Assembly: GCF_010915705.1 (NCBI RefSeq)
Contig: NZ_JAAIKE010000003.1
Location: forward strand, 372,001 to 436,000
Origin: Pseudotabrizicola algicola
GTDB lineage: Bacteria; Pseudomonadota; Alphaproteobacteria; Rhodobacterales; Rhodobacteraceae
Reading direction: 5' to 3'
DNA: 64,000 nt
The number at the start of each line of letters is the position of its first letter. Position 1 is the first letter of the stretch. Below the pieces are notes generated by a model. The model had not been told where the DNA came from. It saw only the letters and a list, made by a program, of their open reading frames with translations, and made no database searches. The position numbers were made by a program, and so were the translations under genes. Positions 51,445 to 64,000 of this stretch are shown here, piece after piece.

Positions 51445-52824
51445 TCAGGCGGGCGTGACGCCGAGCCAGACCCCGCCTTGCGGGCGCAGGGTCAGGATCA
51501 TCACCGGCTGTGGAAGCTTGCCCGGCACAAGATCGAAACGGAAGCGGGCAAGCAGGGTGGCAAGGATGATCACCGCCTCTTGCAGCGCGAAATTGGCACC
51601 GATGCAGATGCGCGGGCCATCGCCAAAGGGCAGATAGGCATAGCGGTCGGCCGGACGGGAGTCGAGGAAGCGGTCGGGATCGAAGCTGTCGGGCCGGTCC
51701 CAGAGGACGTGGTGCCTGTGCAGGGCATAGATCGGCAAGATCACCGTATCGCCCGGCTGCACTTCCCGCCCGCAGAGCCGGTCTGCCGCTTGGGCTGTGC
51801 GCGACAGGAAAGCCGCCGGAGGATAGAGGCGGAGGGTTTCGTCGACGATCCGGCGGATCAGCGGCAAGGCCGCGACATCCCCCGCCGTCGCGGCACGATC
51901 CCCCAGCACCGCTTGCGCCTCGGCGCGGGCGGCAGACTGGACCTCTGGCGCAAAGGCGCAAAGATAGAGCGCCCATGACAGGGTGAGCGCCGTCGTTTCA
52001 TGGCCGGCAACGATGAAGGTGAGCAGGTTGTCGCGCAACTCCGGTGTGGTCATCTTGCGTCCGGTCTTGGGGTCTTCCCCGGCGAGCAGAAGATCGAGCA
52101 GATCGGGCACGCCCGGATTGCCTTCGCTGCGGCGACGCTGGATGGAGCCATCGGCGACGCGCTTCATCTGCCGCATGGCCGCGCCCGACAGCAGGCGGCC
52201 CGGACGCGGCACCCAGGCGGGGGCGCCTATGATGTCGAGCAGAGAGACGCGGGCGGTCTGCGCCATGTAATCCTCGATGGCGCGATGGACCGAGGCACGG
52301 TCAAACCCCTCGCCATCCGAGAAGGTCACATCCGAGATGACCTCGAAGGTTGCGGTCACCATTTCGTCATAACAGTTGACCGCCCGGCCCGCGCCCTTGG
52401 CAATGCGCGAGGCGGCCCGTTCCGCCGCCGCTGTCATCACAGGGGCGAGCGCCGCCACATTCCGATGGCTGAACACCGGCGCGGCGGTGCGACGCTGCCA
52501 AAGCCAGTCCTGACCTTCGGCGACAAACAGGCTGTCGCCGATCGCGGGTTCCAGTATCAGTTTGGTTACCACGGATTTGGGGTAGTTTGTTACGTTATCC
52601 CGCAAGATATGGCGCAAAGCCTCTGGCTCCATCACCATATGCCAGCGTTTTCCCGTTCGCCCGGACAGGATCGGGGCGTGGGTGGCGATCTCGGGAATCA
52701 GTTCGAGGATGTTGCGGCGGCCCGCAGAGAGCGAGCCGAAAACCCCCAGAGGGCGCGTTGCCAGCGGGACTTTCACCGGTTCGGCTTGCGGTGTTTCGCG
52801 GGTTATGGGGCGTTGTTCGGTCAT
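51445..52824 (-). CDS. Cytochrome P450
   Basis: 459 residues. Oxygen-activating AGHETT in helix I, the ExxR pair in DETLRLYPP, and the heme loop FGDGPRICIGANF with the thiolate Cys407 are all present. A soluble bacterial P450 with no membrane anchor. Substrate not recognisable. ATG 52824 is chosen for its GGAGAAG ribosome-binding site. No ferredoxin or ferredoxin reductase gene is adjacent, so electron supply comes from elsewhere. Confidence 0.94.
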   Translation of the reverse strand: MTEQRPITRETPQAEPVKVPLATRPLGVFGSLSAGRRNILELIPEIATHAPILSGRTGKRWHMVMEPEALRHILRDNVTNYPKSVVTKLILEPAIGDSLFVAEGQDWLWQRRTAAPVFSHRNVAALAPVMTAAAERAASRIAKGAGRAVNCYDEMVTATFEVISDVTFSDGEGFDRASVHRAIEDYMAQTARVSLLDIIGAPAWVPRPGRLLSGAAMRQMKRVADGSIQRRRSEGNPGVPDLLDLLLAGEDPKTGRKMTTPELRDNLLTFIVAGHETTALTLSWALYLCAFAPEVQSAARAEAQAVLGDRAATAGDVAALPLIRRIVDETLRLYPPAAFLSRTAQAADRLCGREVQPGDTVILPIYALHRHHVLWDRPDSFDPDRFLDSRPADRYAYLPFGDGPRICIGANFALQEAVIILATLLARFRFDLVPGKLPQPVMILTLRPQGGVWLGVTPA

Positions 52825-52946
52825 GATCTTCTCCGCCTGCTGCACAGGATATAGGCGGATTTGCGCCTCTGTCATCCATAGCCCCCCGCTTGCGCGACCT
52901 TGCGCCACGGGCTATCCCGAGACTGACCCCTGCAAGGAAACCGATC

Positions 52947-53549
52947 ATGACCCGTTCGCGCCTGTTCAGCCCGCCTCTGCTTGGCCTTGGCCTGTGCCTC
53001 TCGTTATTGCTGGGATGCGCGAAGAATGACCTTGCCGATCCGCCGGTGCCGCTGGGGGATTTCGCGCTTGGGCTGAACATCGTGGTGACCGACAAGACGC
53101 AGAAGGTGCCAATCTCGCGCGAGGCATCGGGCGAGGAATGGGAAGCCGCGATGAAGAAGGCGGTCGATGACCGCTTTGGCCGTTACGAGGGAACCAAGCT
53201 GTATAACATCGGCATTTCGGTCGATGGCTATGCGCTTGCGCCTCCGGGCATTCCGGTGGTGGCGGCCCCGAAGTCCATTCTGGTGATCACCGCGAATGTC
53301 TGGGATGATGCTGCGCAGAAAAAGCTGAATGAAGAGGGTAAGCAGATTACTGTCTTTGAAAGCTTGTCGGGCGATACGGTGATCGGGACCGGGATCACCA
53401 GGACAAAGCAGCAGCAGATGGATGCCTTGGCCTTCAATGCGGTGAAGCGGGTCGAGGAGTGGTTTTTGCAAAACCCCGAATGGTTTGGCCTGCCGCCGCG
53501 TACGGGGCCTAGCCCTGCGGATGAGCCGACGCTCGTCTCGGCACCCTGA
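52947..53549 (+). CDS. Lipoprotein of unknown function
   Basis: 200 residues. The signal MTRSRLFSPPLLGLGLCLSL ends in a lipobox LLGC, so it is a lipid-anchored envelope protein. The mature part is mixed alpha/beta (LNIVVTDKTQKVPISREA, KAVDDRFGRYEGTKLYNIGI, SILVITANVWDDAAQKKLNE) and has no domain I recognise. ATG 52947 has AAGGA. It sits between the P450 and tuf. Confidence 0.75.
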   Translation: MTRSRLFSPPLLGLGLCLSLLLGCAKNDLADPPVPLGDFALGLNIVVTDKTQKVPISREASGEEWEAAMKKAVDDRFGRYEGTKLYNIGISVDGYALAPPGIPVVAAPKSILVITANVWDDAAQKKLNEEGKQITVFESLSGDTVIGTGITRTKQQQMDALAFNAVKRVEEWFLQNPEWFGLPPRTGPSPADEPTLVSAP

Positions 53550-53669
53550 GCGGGCGGTTATGGCAAGTCAGGCTTGATTTCCCCCCGTTTACAGCTTACT
53601 TCGCCGCCCGTGTAGCATGGAGCTTGCGCCGGATCGGTGCAGGCCCCCCGAATCCAAAGGCGCTGGCGA

Positions 53670-54845
53670 ATGGCAAAGGCAAAGTTTGAACGGACCAAAC
53701 CGCACGTCAACATTGGCACGATTGGCCACGTTGACCACGGCAAGACGACGCTGACGGCGGCGATCACGAAGTACTACGGCGAATTCCGCGCCTATGACCA
53801 GATCGACGGTGCGCCGGAAGAGCGCGCCCGCGGGATCACGATCTCGACCGCACACGTGGAATACGAGACCGCGAACCGCCACTACGCCCACGTCGACTGC
53901 CCCGGCCACGCTGACTATGTGAAGAACATGATCACCGGCGCCGCGCAGATGGACGGCGCGATCCTGGTGTGCGCCGCGTCGGACGGCCCGATGCCGCAGA
54001 CGCGCGAGCACATCCTGCTCGGCCGTCAGGTCGGCATTCCCTACATGGTCTGCTACATGAACAAGGTTGACCTTGTTGATGACGAAGAGCTGATCGAACT
54101 GGTGGAAATGGAAATCCGCGAGCTGTTCTCGTCCTACGAATACCCGGGCGATGACATTCCGATCGTCAAGGGCTCGGCCCACCAGGCGATGATCGGCGAG
54201 CGCAAGGACATCGGCGAAGATTCGATCCACGCCCTGATGAAGGCCGTCGACGAATACATCCCGACCCCGGCACGCGCTGTTGACCAGCCGTTCCTGATGC
54301 CGATCGAAGACGTGTTCTCGATCTCGGGCCGCGGCACCGTTGTCACGGGGCGTGTGGAGCGTGGCGTGATCAACGTCGGCGACGAAGTCGAGATCGTCGG
54401 CATCCGCGACACCAAGAAGTCGGTCTGCACCGGCGTCGAGATGTTCCGCAAGCTGCTGGACCGTGGTGAGGCTGGCGACAACGTCGGCGTGCTGCTGCGC
54501 GGCATCGACCGTGAAGGCGTGGAGCGTGGTCAGGTGCTGTCGAAGCCGAAGTCGGTGACGCCGCACACCAAGTTCGAAGCTGAAGCCTACATCCTGACCA
54601 AGGAAGAAGGCGGCCGTCACACGCCGTTCTTTGCGAACTACCGTCCGCAATTCTACTTCCGCACCACCGACGTGACCGGGATGGTCCAGCTGCCGGAAGG
54701 CACCGAGATGGTGATGCCGGGCGACAACCTGAAGTTCAACGTCGAACTGATCGCCCCGATCGCGATGGAAGAAAAACTGCGCTTCGCCATCCGCGAAGGC
54801 GGCCGCACCGTCGGCGCAGGCGTGGTGTCGAAAATCATCGCCTGA
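53670..54845 (+). CDS. tuf: Translation elongation factor Tu
   Basis: 391 residues, complete EF-Tu delivering aminoacyl-tRNA to the ribosome. GTP-binding G1 GHVDHGKT, G2 RGITI, G3 DCPGHADY and G4 NKVD are intact, followed by the two beta-barrel domains ending [13 protein letters not shown]. It is alone here with a strong terminator, upstream of tRNA-Trp and secE; a second tuf in the str operon is usual in this group (known). Confidence 0.98.
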   Translation: MAKAKFERTKPHVNIGTIGHVDHGKTTLTAAITKYYGEFRAYDQIDGAPEERARGITISTAHVEYETANRHYAHVDCPGHADYVKNMITGAAQMDGAILVCAASDGPMPQTREHILLGRQVGIPYMVCYMNKVDLVDDEELIELVEMEIRELFSSYEYPGDDIPIVKGSAHQAMIGERKDIGEDSIHALMKAVDEYIPTPARAVDQPFLMPIEDVFSISGRGTVVTGRVERGVINVGDEVEIVGIRDTKKSVCTGVEMFRKLLDRGEAGDNVGVLLRGIDREGVERGQVLSKPKSVTPHTKFEAEAYILTKEEGGRHTPFFANYRPQFYFRTTDVTGMVQLPEGTEMVMPGDNLKFNVELIAPIAMEEKLRFAIREGGRTVGAGVVSKIIA

Positions 54846-54867
54846 GCCACTTTAGGCTTAGTGATCG

Positions 54868-54898
54868 AAGGGCGCGCGGGGTTCTGCGCGCCCTTTTT
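54868..54898 (+). terminator. Terminator of tuf
   Basis: Ten-base-pair stem AAGGGCGCGC / GCGCGCCCTT with an eight-base loop and a TTTTT run, 22 bases after the stop. Confidence 0.9.
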
Positions 54899-55041
54899 CT
54901 TTGGTGGCTGCGGGGGGCGAAGGCGCTGCCTGCCTGCCGGCACAGCCTGCGGGGCGCTGCCTTGCGCGTGGACGGGCCAAAGCGGCCTTGGGGCGGCGGC
55001 TTGTCGGCGCGGTCCCGTTGCGCTACCCTGCCGGAAAGCCA

Positions 55042-55071
55042 ATGGAGGATGACATGGACCTGACTGCCTGA
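55042..55071 (+). other. Possible nine-codon leader peptide before the acetyltransferase
   Basis: ATG at 55042 opens MEDDMDLTA and a stop, with a second ATG at 55054 after GGAGGATGAC. It ends 36 bases before the acetyltransferase ATG. Short leaders control some antibiotic acetyltransferase genes by attenuation, so this may be one, but translation is not shown. Confidence 0.3.
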
Positions 55072-55107
55072 GCCGTTCTTTCGACGTTCAGACCGACAGG
55101 AGAATTC

Positions 55108-55758
55108 ATGCCATTTCTTGACCCGAGCGCGCGGCATCCGCTGGTGTTTCCCGATGGGCGCGCACACCGCCAGATGGTGCATCTGAACCGGGTGATCGAT
55201 CACCCGAACATGGTCATCGGCGATCACAGCTATGCCAATGACTTTGACCCGCCGCAGGACTGGGCAGCGCATCTGGCCCCCTATCTCTATCCCGGCGCCC
55301 CCGAGCGGCTGGTCATCGGGCGGTTCTGCCAGATCGCGCATGGTGTGCGGTTCATAACGGCCTCCGCCAATCACGCCATGGACGGCTTCACCACCTATCC
55401 GTTCGGTGTCTTTGATCCCGGGACGCTGGCGGCTTATCGCGGCAGCTTCGCCGGTTTGCCGGACACTGTCATCGGTCATGATGTCTGGATCGGGCATGGC
55501 GCGCTGATTCTGCCGGGGGTGACCTTGGGCAATGGTGTGATCGTCGGGGCAGGGGCGGTGGTGGCGCGCGATGTGCCCGATTACGCCATTGTGGCCGGAA
55601 ATCCTGCCCGCGTGCTTCGCCTGCGCTTTGCGCCCGAGGTGATCGCGCGCCTTCTGGCACTGTCGTGGTGGGACAAGCCGCTGGCGCTGATCGAGGCGGC
55701 GCTCCCTGCGCTTGTCGGGGCCGATATCGACGCGCTGGAATTGGCGTTTGCCCCTTGA
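55108..55758 (+). CDS. Hexapeptide-repeat acetyltransferase (Vat/CatB-like)
   Basis: 216 residues, left-handed beta-helix fold. VIGDHSYANDFDP, LVIGRFCQIAHGVRFITASA, the catalytic-His loop NHAMDGFTTYPF, and the coils TVIGHDVWIGHGALILPGVT and GNGVIVGAGAVVARDVPDYA are typical of xenobiotic acetyltransferases (virginiamycin or chloramphenicol type). It would transfer acetyl from acetyl-CoA to a hydroxyl. Chromosomal members may have other roles. ATG 55108 is preceded by AGGAG. Confidence 0.9.
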   Translation: MPFLDPSARHPLVFPDGRAHRQMVHLNRVIDHPNMVIGDHSYANDFDPPQDWAAHLAPYLYPGAPERLVIGRFCQIAHGVRFITASANHAMDGFTTYPFGVFDPGTLAAYRGSFAGLPDTVIGHDVWIGHGALILPGVTLGNGVIVGAGAVVARDVPDYAIVAGNPARVLRLRFAPEVIARLLALSWWDKPLALIEAALPALVGADIDALELAFAP

Positions 55759-55796
55759 CGGGCGCACTGTCCTGCCGTAACCCACCGCCCAAGGAT

Positions 55797-55872
55797 AGGG
55801 GTATAGCTCAGTTGGTAGAGCGACGGTCTCCAAAACCGTAGGTCGCGGGTTCAAGCCCTGCTGCCCCTGCCA
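55797..55872 (+). tRNA. tRNA-Trp (CCA anticodon)
   Basis: 76 bases ending in encoded CCA. Acceptor AGGGGTA pairs with TGCCCCT (one T-G pair); D-arm, anticodon loop TCTCCAAAA with CCA anticodon and T-arm GCGGGTTCAAGCCCTGC (with mismatches near the ends) are present. It directly precedes secE, as in many bacteria. Confidence 0.93.
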
Positions 55873-55924
55873 TCCTCCCGCACAATGCGTTTGTCTTCTG
55901 CCGGTGCCGTGATGCGGTTCCGGC

Positions 55925-55953
55925 TTGAATTCGCCGGTGCAAGCGCGTATCTG
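55925..55953 (+). promoter_or_regulatory. Probable promoter of secE
   Basis: TTGAAT at 55925-55930, a 17-base spacer, then TATCTG at 55948-55953, in housekeeping sigma spacing, 32 bases upstream of secE. Confidence 0.5.
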
Positions 55954-55984
55954 ACCCCGTGAAATCAGGATGACCGGACAGCTC

Positions 55985-56179
55985 ATGGCAAAGACCAACC
56001 CCCTTCAGTTTGTTCAGCAGGTGCGCGGCGAAGTGGCCAAGGTGGTCTGGCCGACCCGGCGTGAGGTGGTGCTGACCACGATCATGGTGTTCATCATGGC
56101 CGCCCTGACCGCGACCTTCTTCAGCCTTGTCGATCTGGGCATCCGCACGGCACTCTCGGCGGTGCTGACCGCATTCTGA
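55985..56179 (+). CDS. secE: Preprotein translocase subunit SecE
   Basis: 64 residues with one transmembrane helix (LTTIMVFIMAALTATFFSLV). NPLQFVQQVRGEVAKVVWPTRREV is the conserved amphipathic segment that clamps SecY. ATG 55985 (MAKTNPLQ) is chosen; an upstream ATG at 55970 gives five more residues but is poorly placed relative to a ribosome-binding site. Confidence 0.95.
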   Translation: MAKTNPLQFVQQVRGEVAKVVWPTRREVVLTTIMVFIMAALTATFFSLVDLGIRTALSAVLTAF

Positions 56180-56197
56180 TCGGCGCTTCACGCGTTA

Positions 56198-56287
56198 GCC
56201 CTTGAATTCCAAGGCCGGCGGGGGTATTCCGCCCCCTGTTCAAGGGCGATCCGGCGCGCAATGATTCGTGTTGCGCGCTGTTTTTTG
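56198..56287 (+). terminator. Two hairpins with T-run between secE and nusG
   Basis: First stem CCCTTGAA (56198) with TTCAAGGG (56239-56246) enclosing an inner GGGGG/CCCCC stem. Second stem GCGCGCAA / TTGCGCGC with a nine-base loop (56254-56278), then TGTTTTTTG. The second is a good intrinsic-terminator shape inside what is usually one operon. Confidence 0.7.
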
Positions 56288-56378
56288 TTCCTTCGAGACG
56301 ATAAGCGGTTTTCGTAAGTCGTTGGAAATACATGAATTTCGGGCGTCGCGGCGTTCGGGCAGACAGGGTGAAGCAGGC

Positions 56379-56912
56379 ATGGCCAAGCGTTGGTATTCGG
56401 TGAGCGTTCTCTCGAATTTCGAGAAGAAAGTTGCCGAACAAATCAGGACGGCCGTGGCAGAGGCCAATCTGGGCGAAGAAATCGACGAGGTTCTGGTCCC
56501 CACCGAAGAGGTGATCGAGGTTCGTCGCGGCAAGAAGGTGACGTCAGAACGCCGCTTCATGCCCGGCTATGTGCTGGTGCGGATGGAGATGACGAACCGG
56601 GGCTATCACCTGATTTCGTCGATCAACCGCGTCACCGGGTTTCTTGGCCCGCAGGGCAAGCCGATGCCGATGCGGGATTCGGAAGTGAACCAGATCCTGA
56701 ACCGTGTCGAAGAGGGTGAAGCCGCGCCGCGCAACCTGATCCGCTTCGACGTGGGCGAAAAGGTCAAGGTGACCGACGGGCCGTTCGAAGGCTTTGACGG
56801 GATGGTCGAGGATGTCGATGAAGAGCACAGCCGCCTGAAGGTGTCGGTGTCGATCTTCGGCCGCGCCACCCCGGTTGAACTGGAATTCACTCAGGTCACC
56901 AAAGGGGTCTGA
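56379..56912 (+). CDS. nusG: Transcription termination/antitermination factor NusG
   Basis: 177 residues. The NGN domain (RWYSVSVLSNFEKKVAEQIR to RRFMPGYVLVRMEM and VTGFLGPQGKP) is followed by a KOW domain (GEKVKVTDGPFEGFDGMVEDVD). It binds RNA polymerase and couples to Rho or ribosomal S10. ATG 56379 begins the conserved MAKRWYSVSV. A terminator-like hairpin upstream may mean it also has its own promoter. Confidence 0.97.
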   Translation: MAKRWYSVSVLSNFEKKVAEQIRTAVAEANLGEEIDEVLVPTEEVIEVRRGKKVTSERRFMPGYVLVRMEMTNRGYHLISSINRVTGFLGPQGKPMPMRDSEVNQILNRVEEGEAAPRNLIRFDVGEKVKVTDGPFEGFDGMVEDVDEEHSRLKVSVSIFGRATPVELEFTQVTKGV

Positions 56913-57007
56913 GTGCAGCGTGTGGGAGGCGAGCGCCGCGTGCTAGCGCGGTGACGGACCGGACCACTAAACCGCATCTTAGGATGCAGTGACAAAGGAG
57001 AGGCCAG

Positions 57008-57460
57008 ATGGCCAAGAAGATTATCGGCAGCCTCAAGCTGCAAGTCAAAGCGGGCCAAGCAAACCCGTCCCCGCCGGTCGGTCCGGCACTGGGTCAGCGC
57101 GGCCTGAACATCATGGCGTTCGTGAAGGAATTCAACGCCAAGACCGCGGACATCCAGCCCGGCACCCCGACGCCGGTCATCATCACCTACTACCAGGACA
57201 AGTCGTTCAGCCTCGAGCTGAAGACGGCTCCAGCATCCTTCCTGCTCAAGCAGGCTGCCGGTCTGCCTCCGGTTGGCAAGCGTAACCGCGCCAAGGGTTC
57301 GGTCAAGCCGGGCCATCAGGTGGCTGGCAAGGTGACCGTGGCGCAGATCCGCCAGATCGCCGAAACCAAGATGAAAGACCTGAACGCCAATTCGATCGAA
57401 GCGGCAATGCAGATCATCCTTGGCTCTGCCAAGTCCTGCGGCATCGAAGTGAAGGGCTGA
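57008..57460 (+). CDS. rplK: 50S ribosomal protein L11
   Basis: 150 residues. [20 protein letters not shown] and [18 protein letters not shown] are the L11 N-terminal domain; [20 protein letters not shown] is in the RNA-binding C-terminal domain. AAAGGAGAGG precedes the ATG. In E. coli L1 represses this pair by binding the leader. A GC hairpin (CCGCG/CGCGG near 56938) lies in the leader. Confidence 0.98.
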   Translation: MAKKIIGSLKLQVKAGQANPSPPVGPALGQRGLNIMAFVKEFNAKTADIQPGTPTPVIITYYQDKSFSLELKTAPASFLLKQAAGLPPVGKRNRAKGSVKPGHQVAGKVTVAQIRQIAETKMKDLNANSIEAAMQIILGSAKSCGIEVKG

Positions 57461-57465
57461 TCATC

Positions 57466-58161
57466 ATGGCAAAAGTTGCAAAACGCACCGCTGCTGCGCG
57501 CGCCCTTTTCGACGGCAAAAACATGGTTTCCGTCGAGGATGCCGTTGCGCTGATCAAGAAGGCCGCTTCGGCCAAGTTTGACGAGACGCTGGAAATCGCG
57601 ATGAACCTCGGCGTTGACCCGCGCCACGCCGACCAGATGGTCCGCGGTGTGGTCCAGCTGCCGAACGGCACTGGCAAGACCGTGCGCGTCGCCGTGTTCG
57701 CCCGTGGCGCCAAGGCTGACGAAGCCAAGGCCGCCGGTGCAGACATCGTTGGCGCCGAAGACCTGATGGAAACCATCCAGCAGGGCAAGATCGAGTTCGA
57801 CCGTTGCATCGCGACGCCGGACATGATGCCGATCGTTGGCCGTCTGGGCAAGATCCTTGGCCCGCGCAACCTGATGCCGAACCCGAAGGTCGGCACGGTG
57901 ACGATGGACGTGAAAACCGCTGTCGAAGCTGCCAAGGGCGGCGAAGTGCAGTTCAAGGTCGAAAAGGCCGGCGTGATCCATGCCGGAATCGGCAAGATCT
58001 CGTTCGACGATGCAAAGCTGGCTGAAAACGTCCGCGCTTTCGTCGATGCCGTGACCAAGGCCCGCCCGACTGGCGCAAAGGGCACCTATGTGAAGAAAGT
58101 GTCGCTTTCTTCGACGATGGGTCCGGGCGTTGCGGTCGACCTGACCTCGGCTTCGGCCTGA
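57466..58161 (+). CDS. rplA: 50S ribosomal protein L1
   Basis: 231 residues. [20 protein letters not shown] and [14 protein letters not shown], then [19 protein letters not shown] and the C-terminal [20 protein letters not shown] match L1. It starts five bases after rplK. The shorter leader to rplJ follows. Confidence 0.98.
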   Translation: MAKVAKRTAAARALFDGKNMVSVEDAVALIKKAASAKFDETLEIAMNLGVDPRHADQMVRGVVQLPNGTGKTVRVAVFARGAKADEAKAAGADIVGAEDLMETIQQGKIEFDRCIATPDMMPIVGRLGKILGPRNLMPNPKVGTVTMDVKTAVEAAKGGEVQFKVEKAGVIHAGIGKISFDDAKLAENVRAFVDAVTKARPTGAKGTYVKKVSLSSTMGPGVAVDLTSASA

Positions 58162-58169
58162 GGTTTTTG

Positions 58170-58391
58170 AATTCCCGACCCTTCGGGGAAGGGATGGCCG
58201 GGCGCACGCCGCCCGGTCCTGTCCGAGACGGTGGGTGGCCATCCGGCCTTAATTTCCTGCCTGAGATGGGGAACGAGACGATTTTCACCTTCGGGTGATC
58301 TTGGCCTACGGAACCCTTCGCGGACCCGAATGCCCCAGACCATCGGGGCCAACTTGAGCCGGGGGGAGACCCCCATACTTGGAGTGAAACT
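58170..58391 (+). promoter_or_regulatory. L10 ribosomal-protein leader region before rplJ
   Basis: 222 bases with no gene. It contains several GC stems, e.g. CCGGGCGCACGCCGCCCGG and GGGGGAGACCCCC, and ends at the GTG of rplJ. In bacteria this place holds the L10(L12)4 autoregulatory leader; the position and structured character fit, but I could not match a covariance model. Confidence 0.55.
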
Positions 58392-58907
58392 GTGGATAGA
58401 GCCCAGAAAGAGAAAGTGGTCGAGGAACTCGGCCAAATCTTCGAAAGCTCTGGCGTTGTGGTGATTGCTCACTACGCGGGAATGACGGTTGCACAGATGC
58501 AGGACCTGCGCGCGAAAATGCGCGAAGTAGGTGGGTCCGTTCGCGTTGCCAAGAACAAGCTCGCCAAGATCGCCCTTGAAGGCAAACCCGGCGCTAAAAT
58601 GGGTGACCTTCTGACGGGCATGACTGTGTTTGCCTATTCGGAAGATCCTGTCGCTGCTGCGAAGGTGACCGAAGCCTATGCCAAGGGGAACGACAAGTTC
58701 GTGATCCTCGGCGGCGCAATGGGTGACACGGTTCTGGACCAGGCTGGTGTCAAAGCTGTTGCCTCCATGCCGTCGCGTGAAGAGCTTATCGCTCAGATCG
58801 TGTCGTGCATCGGTGCTCCTGCTTCGAACATCGCTGGTGCGATTGGCGCGCCTGCTTCGAACATCGCAAGCATCCTGTCGACCATCGAGGAAAAGGCTGC
58901 GGCCTGA
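58392..58907 (+). CDS. rplJ: 50S ribosomal protein L10
   Basis: 171 residues. [40 protein letters not shown] and [15 protein letters not shown] form the rRNA-binding domain; the C-terminal helix binds L7/L12 dimers. The GTG start has GGAG seven bases upstream. The C-terminus has a duplicated GAPASNIA segment (residues ~139-160). Confidence 0.97.
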   Translation: MDRAQKEKVVEELGQIFESSGVVVIAHYAGMTVAQMQDLRAKMREVGGSVRVAKNKLAKIALEGKPGAKMGDLLTGMTVFAYSEDPVAAAKVTEAYAKGNDKFVILGGAMGDTVLDQAGVKAVASMPSREELIAQIVSCIGAPASNIAGAIGAPASNIASILSTIEEKAAA

Positions 58908-58973
58908 TCTTCGCGTCTCGCGTGGGTTGATCTCACGTCGTTGGAACCCCATCTTTATTAACGGAATGAAAAA

Positions 58974-59351
58974 ATGGCTGATCTGAACAAACTCGCCGAA
59001 GACATCGTTGGCCTGACCCTGCTGCAGGCTCAGGAATTGAAAACCATCCTGAAAGACAAGTATGGCATCGAGCCCGCAGCTGGCGGCGCTGTCATGGTTG
59101 CTGGCCCGGCAGCTGGTGCTGCTGCTGCCCCGGCAGAAGAGCAGACCGAATTCGACGTCGTTCTGACCGACGCTGGCGCAAACAAGATCAACGTGATCAA
59201 GGAAGTGCGCGCGATCACCGGTCTGGGCCTGAAAGAAGCCAAGGATCTGGTCGAAGCTGGCGGCAAGGTGAAAGAGCAAGTCTCGAAAGCCGACGCAGAA
59301 GGCTTCAAGAAGAAGCTCGAAGAGGCTGGCGCCAAGGTCGAGCTGAAGTAA
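58974..59351 (+). CDS. rplL: 50S ribosomal protein L7/L12
   Basis: 125 residues. N-terminal dimerisation helix ([20 protein letters not shown]), Ala-rich hinge ([15 protein letters not shown]) and the conserved C-terminal factor-binding domain ([38 protein letters not shown]). Confidence 0.98.
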   Translation: MADLNKLAEDIVGLTLLQAQELKTILKDKYGIEPAAGGAVMVAGPAAGAAAAPAEEQTEFDVVLTDAGANKINVIKEVRAITGLGLKEAKDLVEAGGKVKEQVSKADAEGFKKKLEEAGAKVELK

Positions 59352-59386
59352 TCGCGTTTGCGGAGCAATTCGCAACGATGACTTCC

Positions 59387-59416
59387 GGCTGGGGATGGAG
59401 GAATCCGTCCCCAGCC
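59387..59416 (+). terminator. Attenuator or processing hairpin between rplL and rpoB
   Basis: Twelve-base-pair stem GGCTGGGGATGG / CCGTCCCCAGCC with a six-base loop and one T-G pair. There is no T-run. In E. coli this gap carries an attenuator and an RNase III site, so a similar role is likely. The rest of 59352-59590 has no gene. Confidence 0.6.
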
Positions 59417-59590
59417 AAACGCGTCTTGAAAGGTGTTTCCGCGGAAACCCCTCTCCAGGTGCGGCGAGGCTCGGGAGCGGTCCTGCGGGACGGATCGCAT
59501 GAATAGAGCCAACCCTCCTTCGCCAGCGGCGACTGAACGTGGCCCGACGTTCAATCGCCCGCGACACGACAGACAAAGGTGACGACGAGC

Positions 59591-63724
<4,134 letters not shown>

Positions 63725-63737
63725 CGTCGTTTCAGGA

Positions 63738-64000
<263 letters not shown>

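Overview
The window is high-GC alphaproteobacterial chromosome, most likely from the Rhodobacterales (Rhodobacter/Paracoccus-type bacteria). The evidence is protein style (EF-Tu, RpoB, SecE, DUF2794, IalB, DUF4424, SbtA/SbtB), tightly packed genes with GTGA or TGATG overlaps, and a short repeat built around CCCCGGAGTATTTGG near gene ends. There is no phage, insertion sequence, CRISPR array or rRNA operon. Two tRNA genes are present. The first and last genes (a membrane protein and rpoC) run off the window.

Layout. 1-2022: membrane fragment, S49 peptidase, a 60-residue four-cysteine membrane protein and a pteridine-reductase-like SDR. 2023-2341: an AT-rich gap with an exact DnaA box, a possible replication origin. 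2342-13508: uvrC, YcaQ/AlkX-type DNA glycosylase, a ribbon-helix-helix protein, fatty-acid desaturase, rlmN, IalB-like protein, asparaginase II, DUF2794, NlpC/P60 peptidase, M17 aminopeptidase and a small helical protein. 13652-15638: beta-carbonic anhydrase, SbtA bicarbonate transporter and its PII-like partner SbtB, a compact inorganic-carbon uptake locus. 15701-20456: asd, two MFS transporters and DUF4424.

20569-26116 is the most interesting block: aldo-keto reductase, Gfo/Idh/MocA protein, GntR regulator, and divergently an SsuD-type flavin monooxygenase, an aldo-keto reductase and a flavin reductase. Gene content and the order monooxygenase-reductase-flavin reductase match the sulfoquinovose monooxygenase (SmoC-SmoB-SmoA) pathway. 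The Gfo/Idh/MocA protein is a candidate NAD-dependent sulfoquinovosidase. This is inference, not proof.

26248-38090: panC-panB, cupin, EamA exporter, L,D-transpeptidase, GlsB-type stress protein, creatinase, YghU-like glutathione transferase, P1 peptidase, MltB-type transglycosylase, hydantoinase-A-like protein and tRNA-Met. 38160-50535: diacylglycerol kinase, an RND efflux pair, a TetR regulator divergent from a two-gene molybdenum hydroxylase, and a fused 5-oxoprolinase. 50621-53549: DUF533 protein, cytochrome P450 and a lipoprotein.

53670-64000 is the conserved translation/transcription block: tuf, a hexapeptide acetyltransferase, tRNA-Trp, secE, nusG, rplK, rplA, rplJ, rplL, rpoB and the start of rpoC. 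It has visible leaders and hairpins (L10 leader, secE-nusG terminator-like hairpin, rplL-rpoB hairpin). A REPIN-like inverted pair of palindromes sits between rpoB and rpoC; a second copy lies upstream of the creatinase gene.
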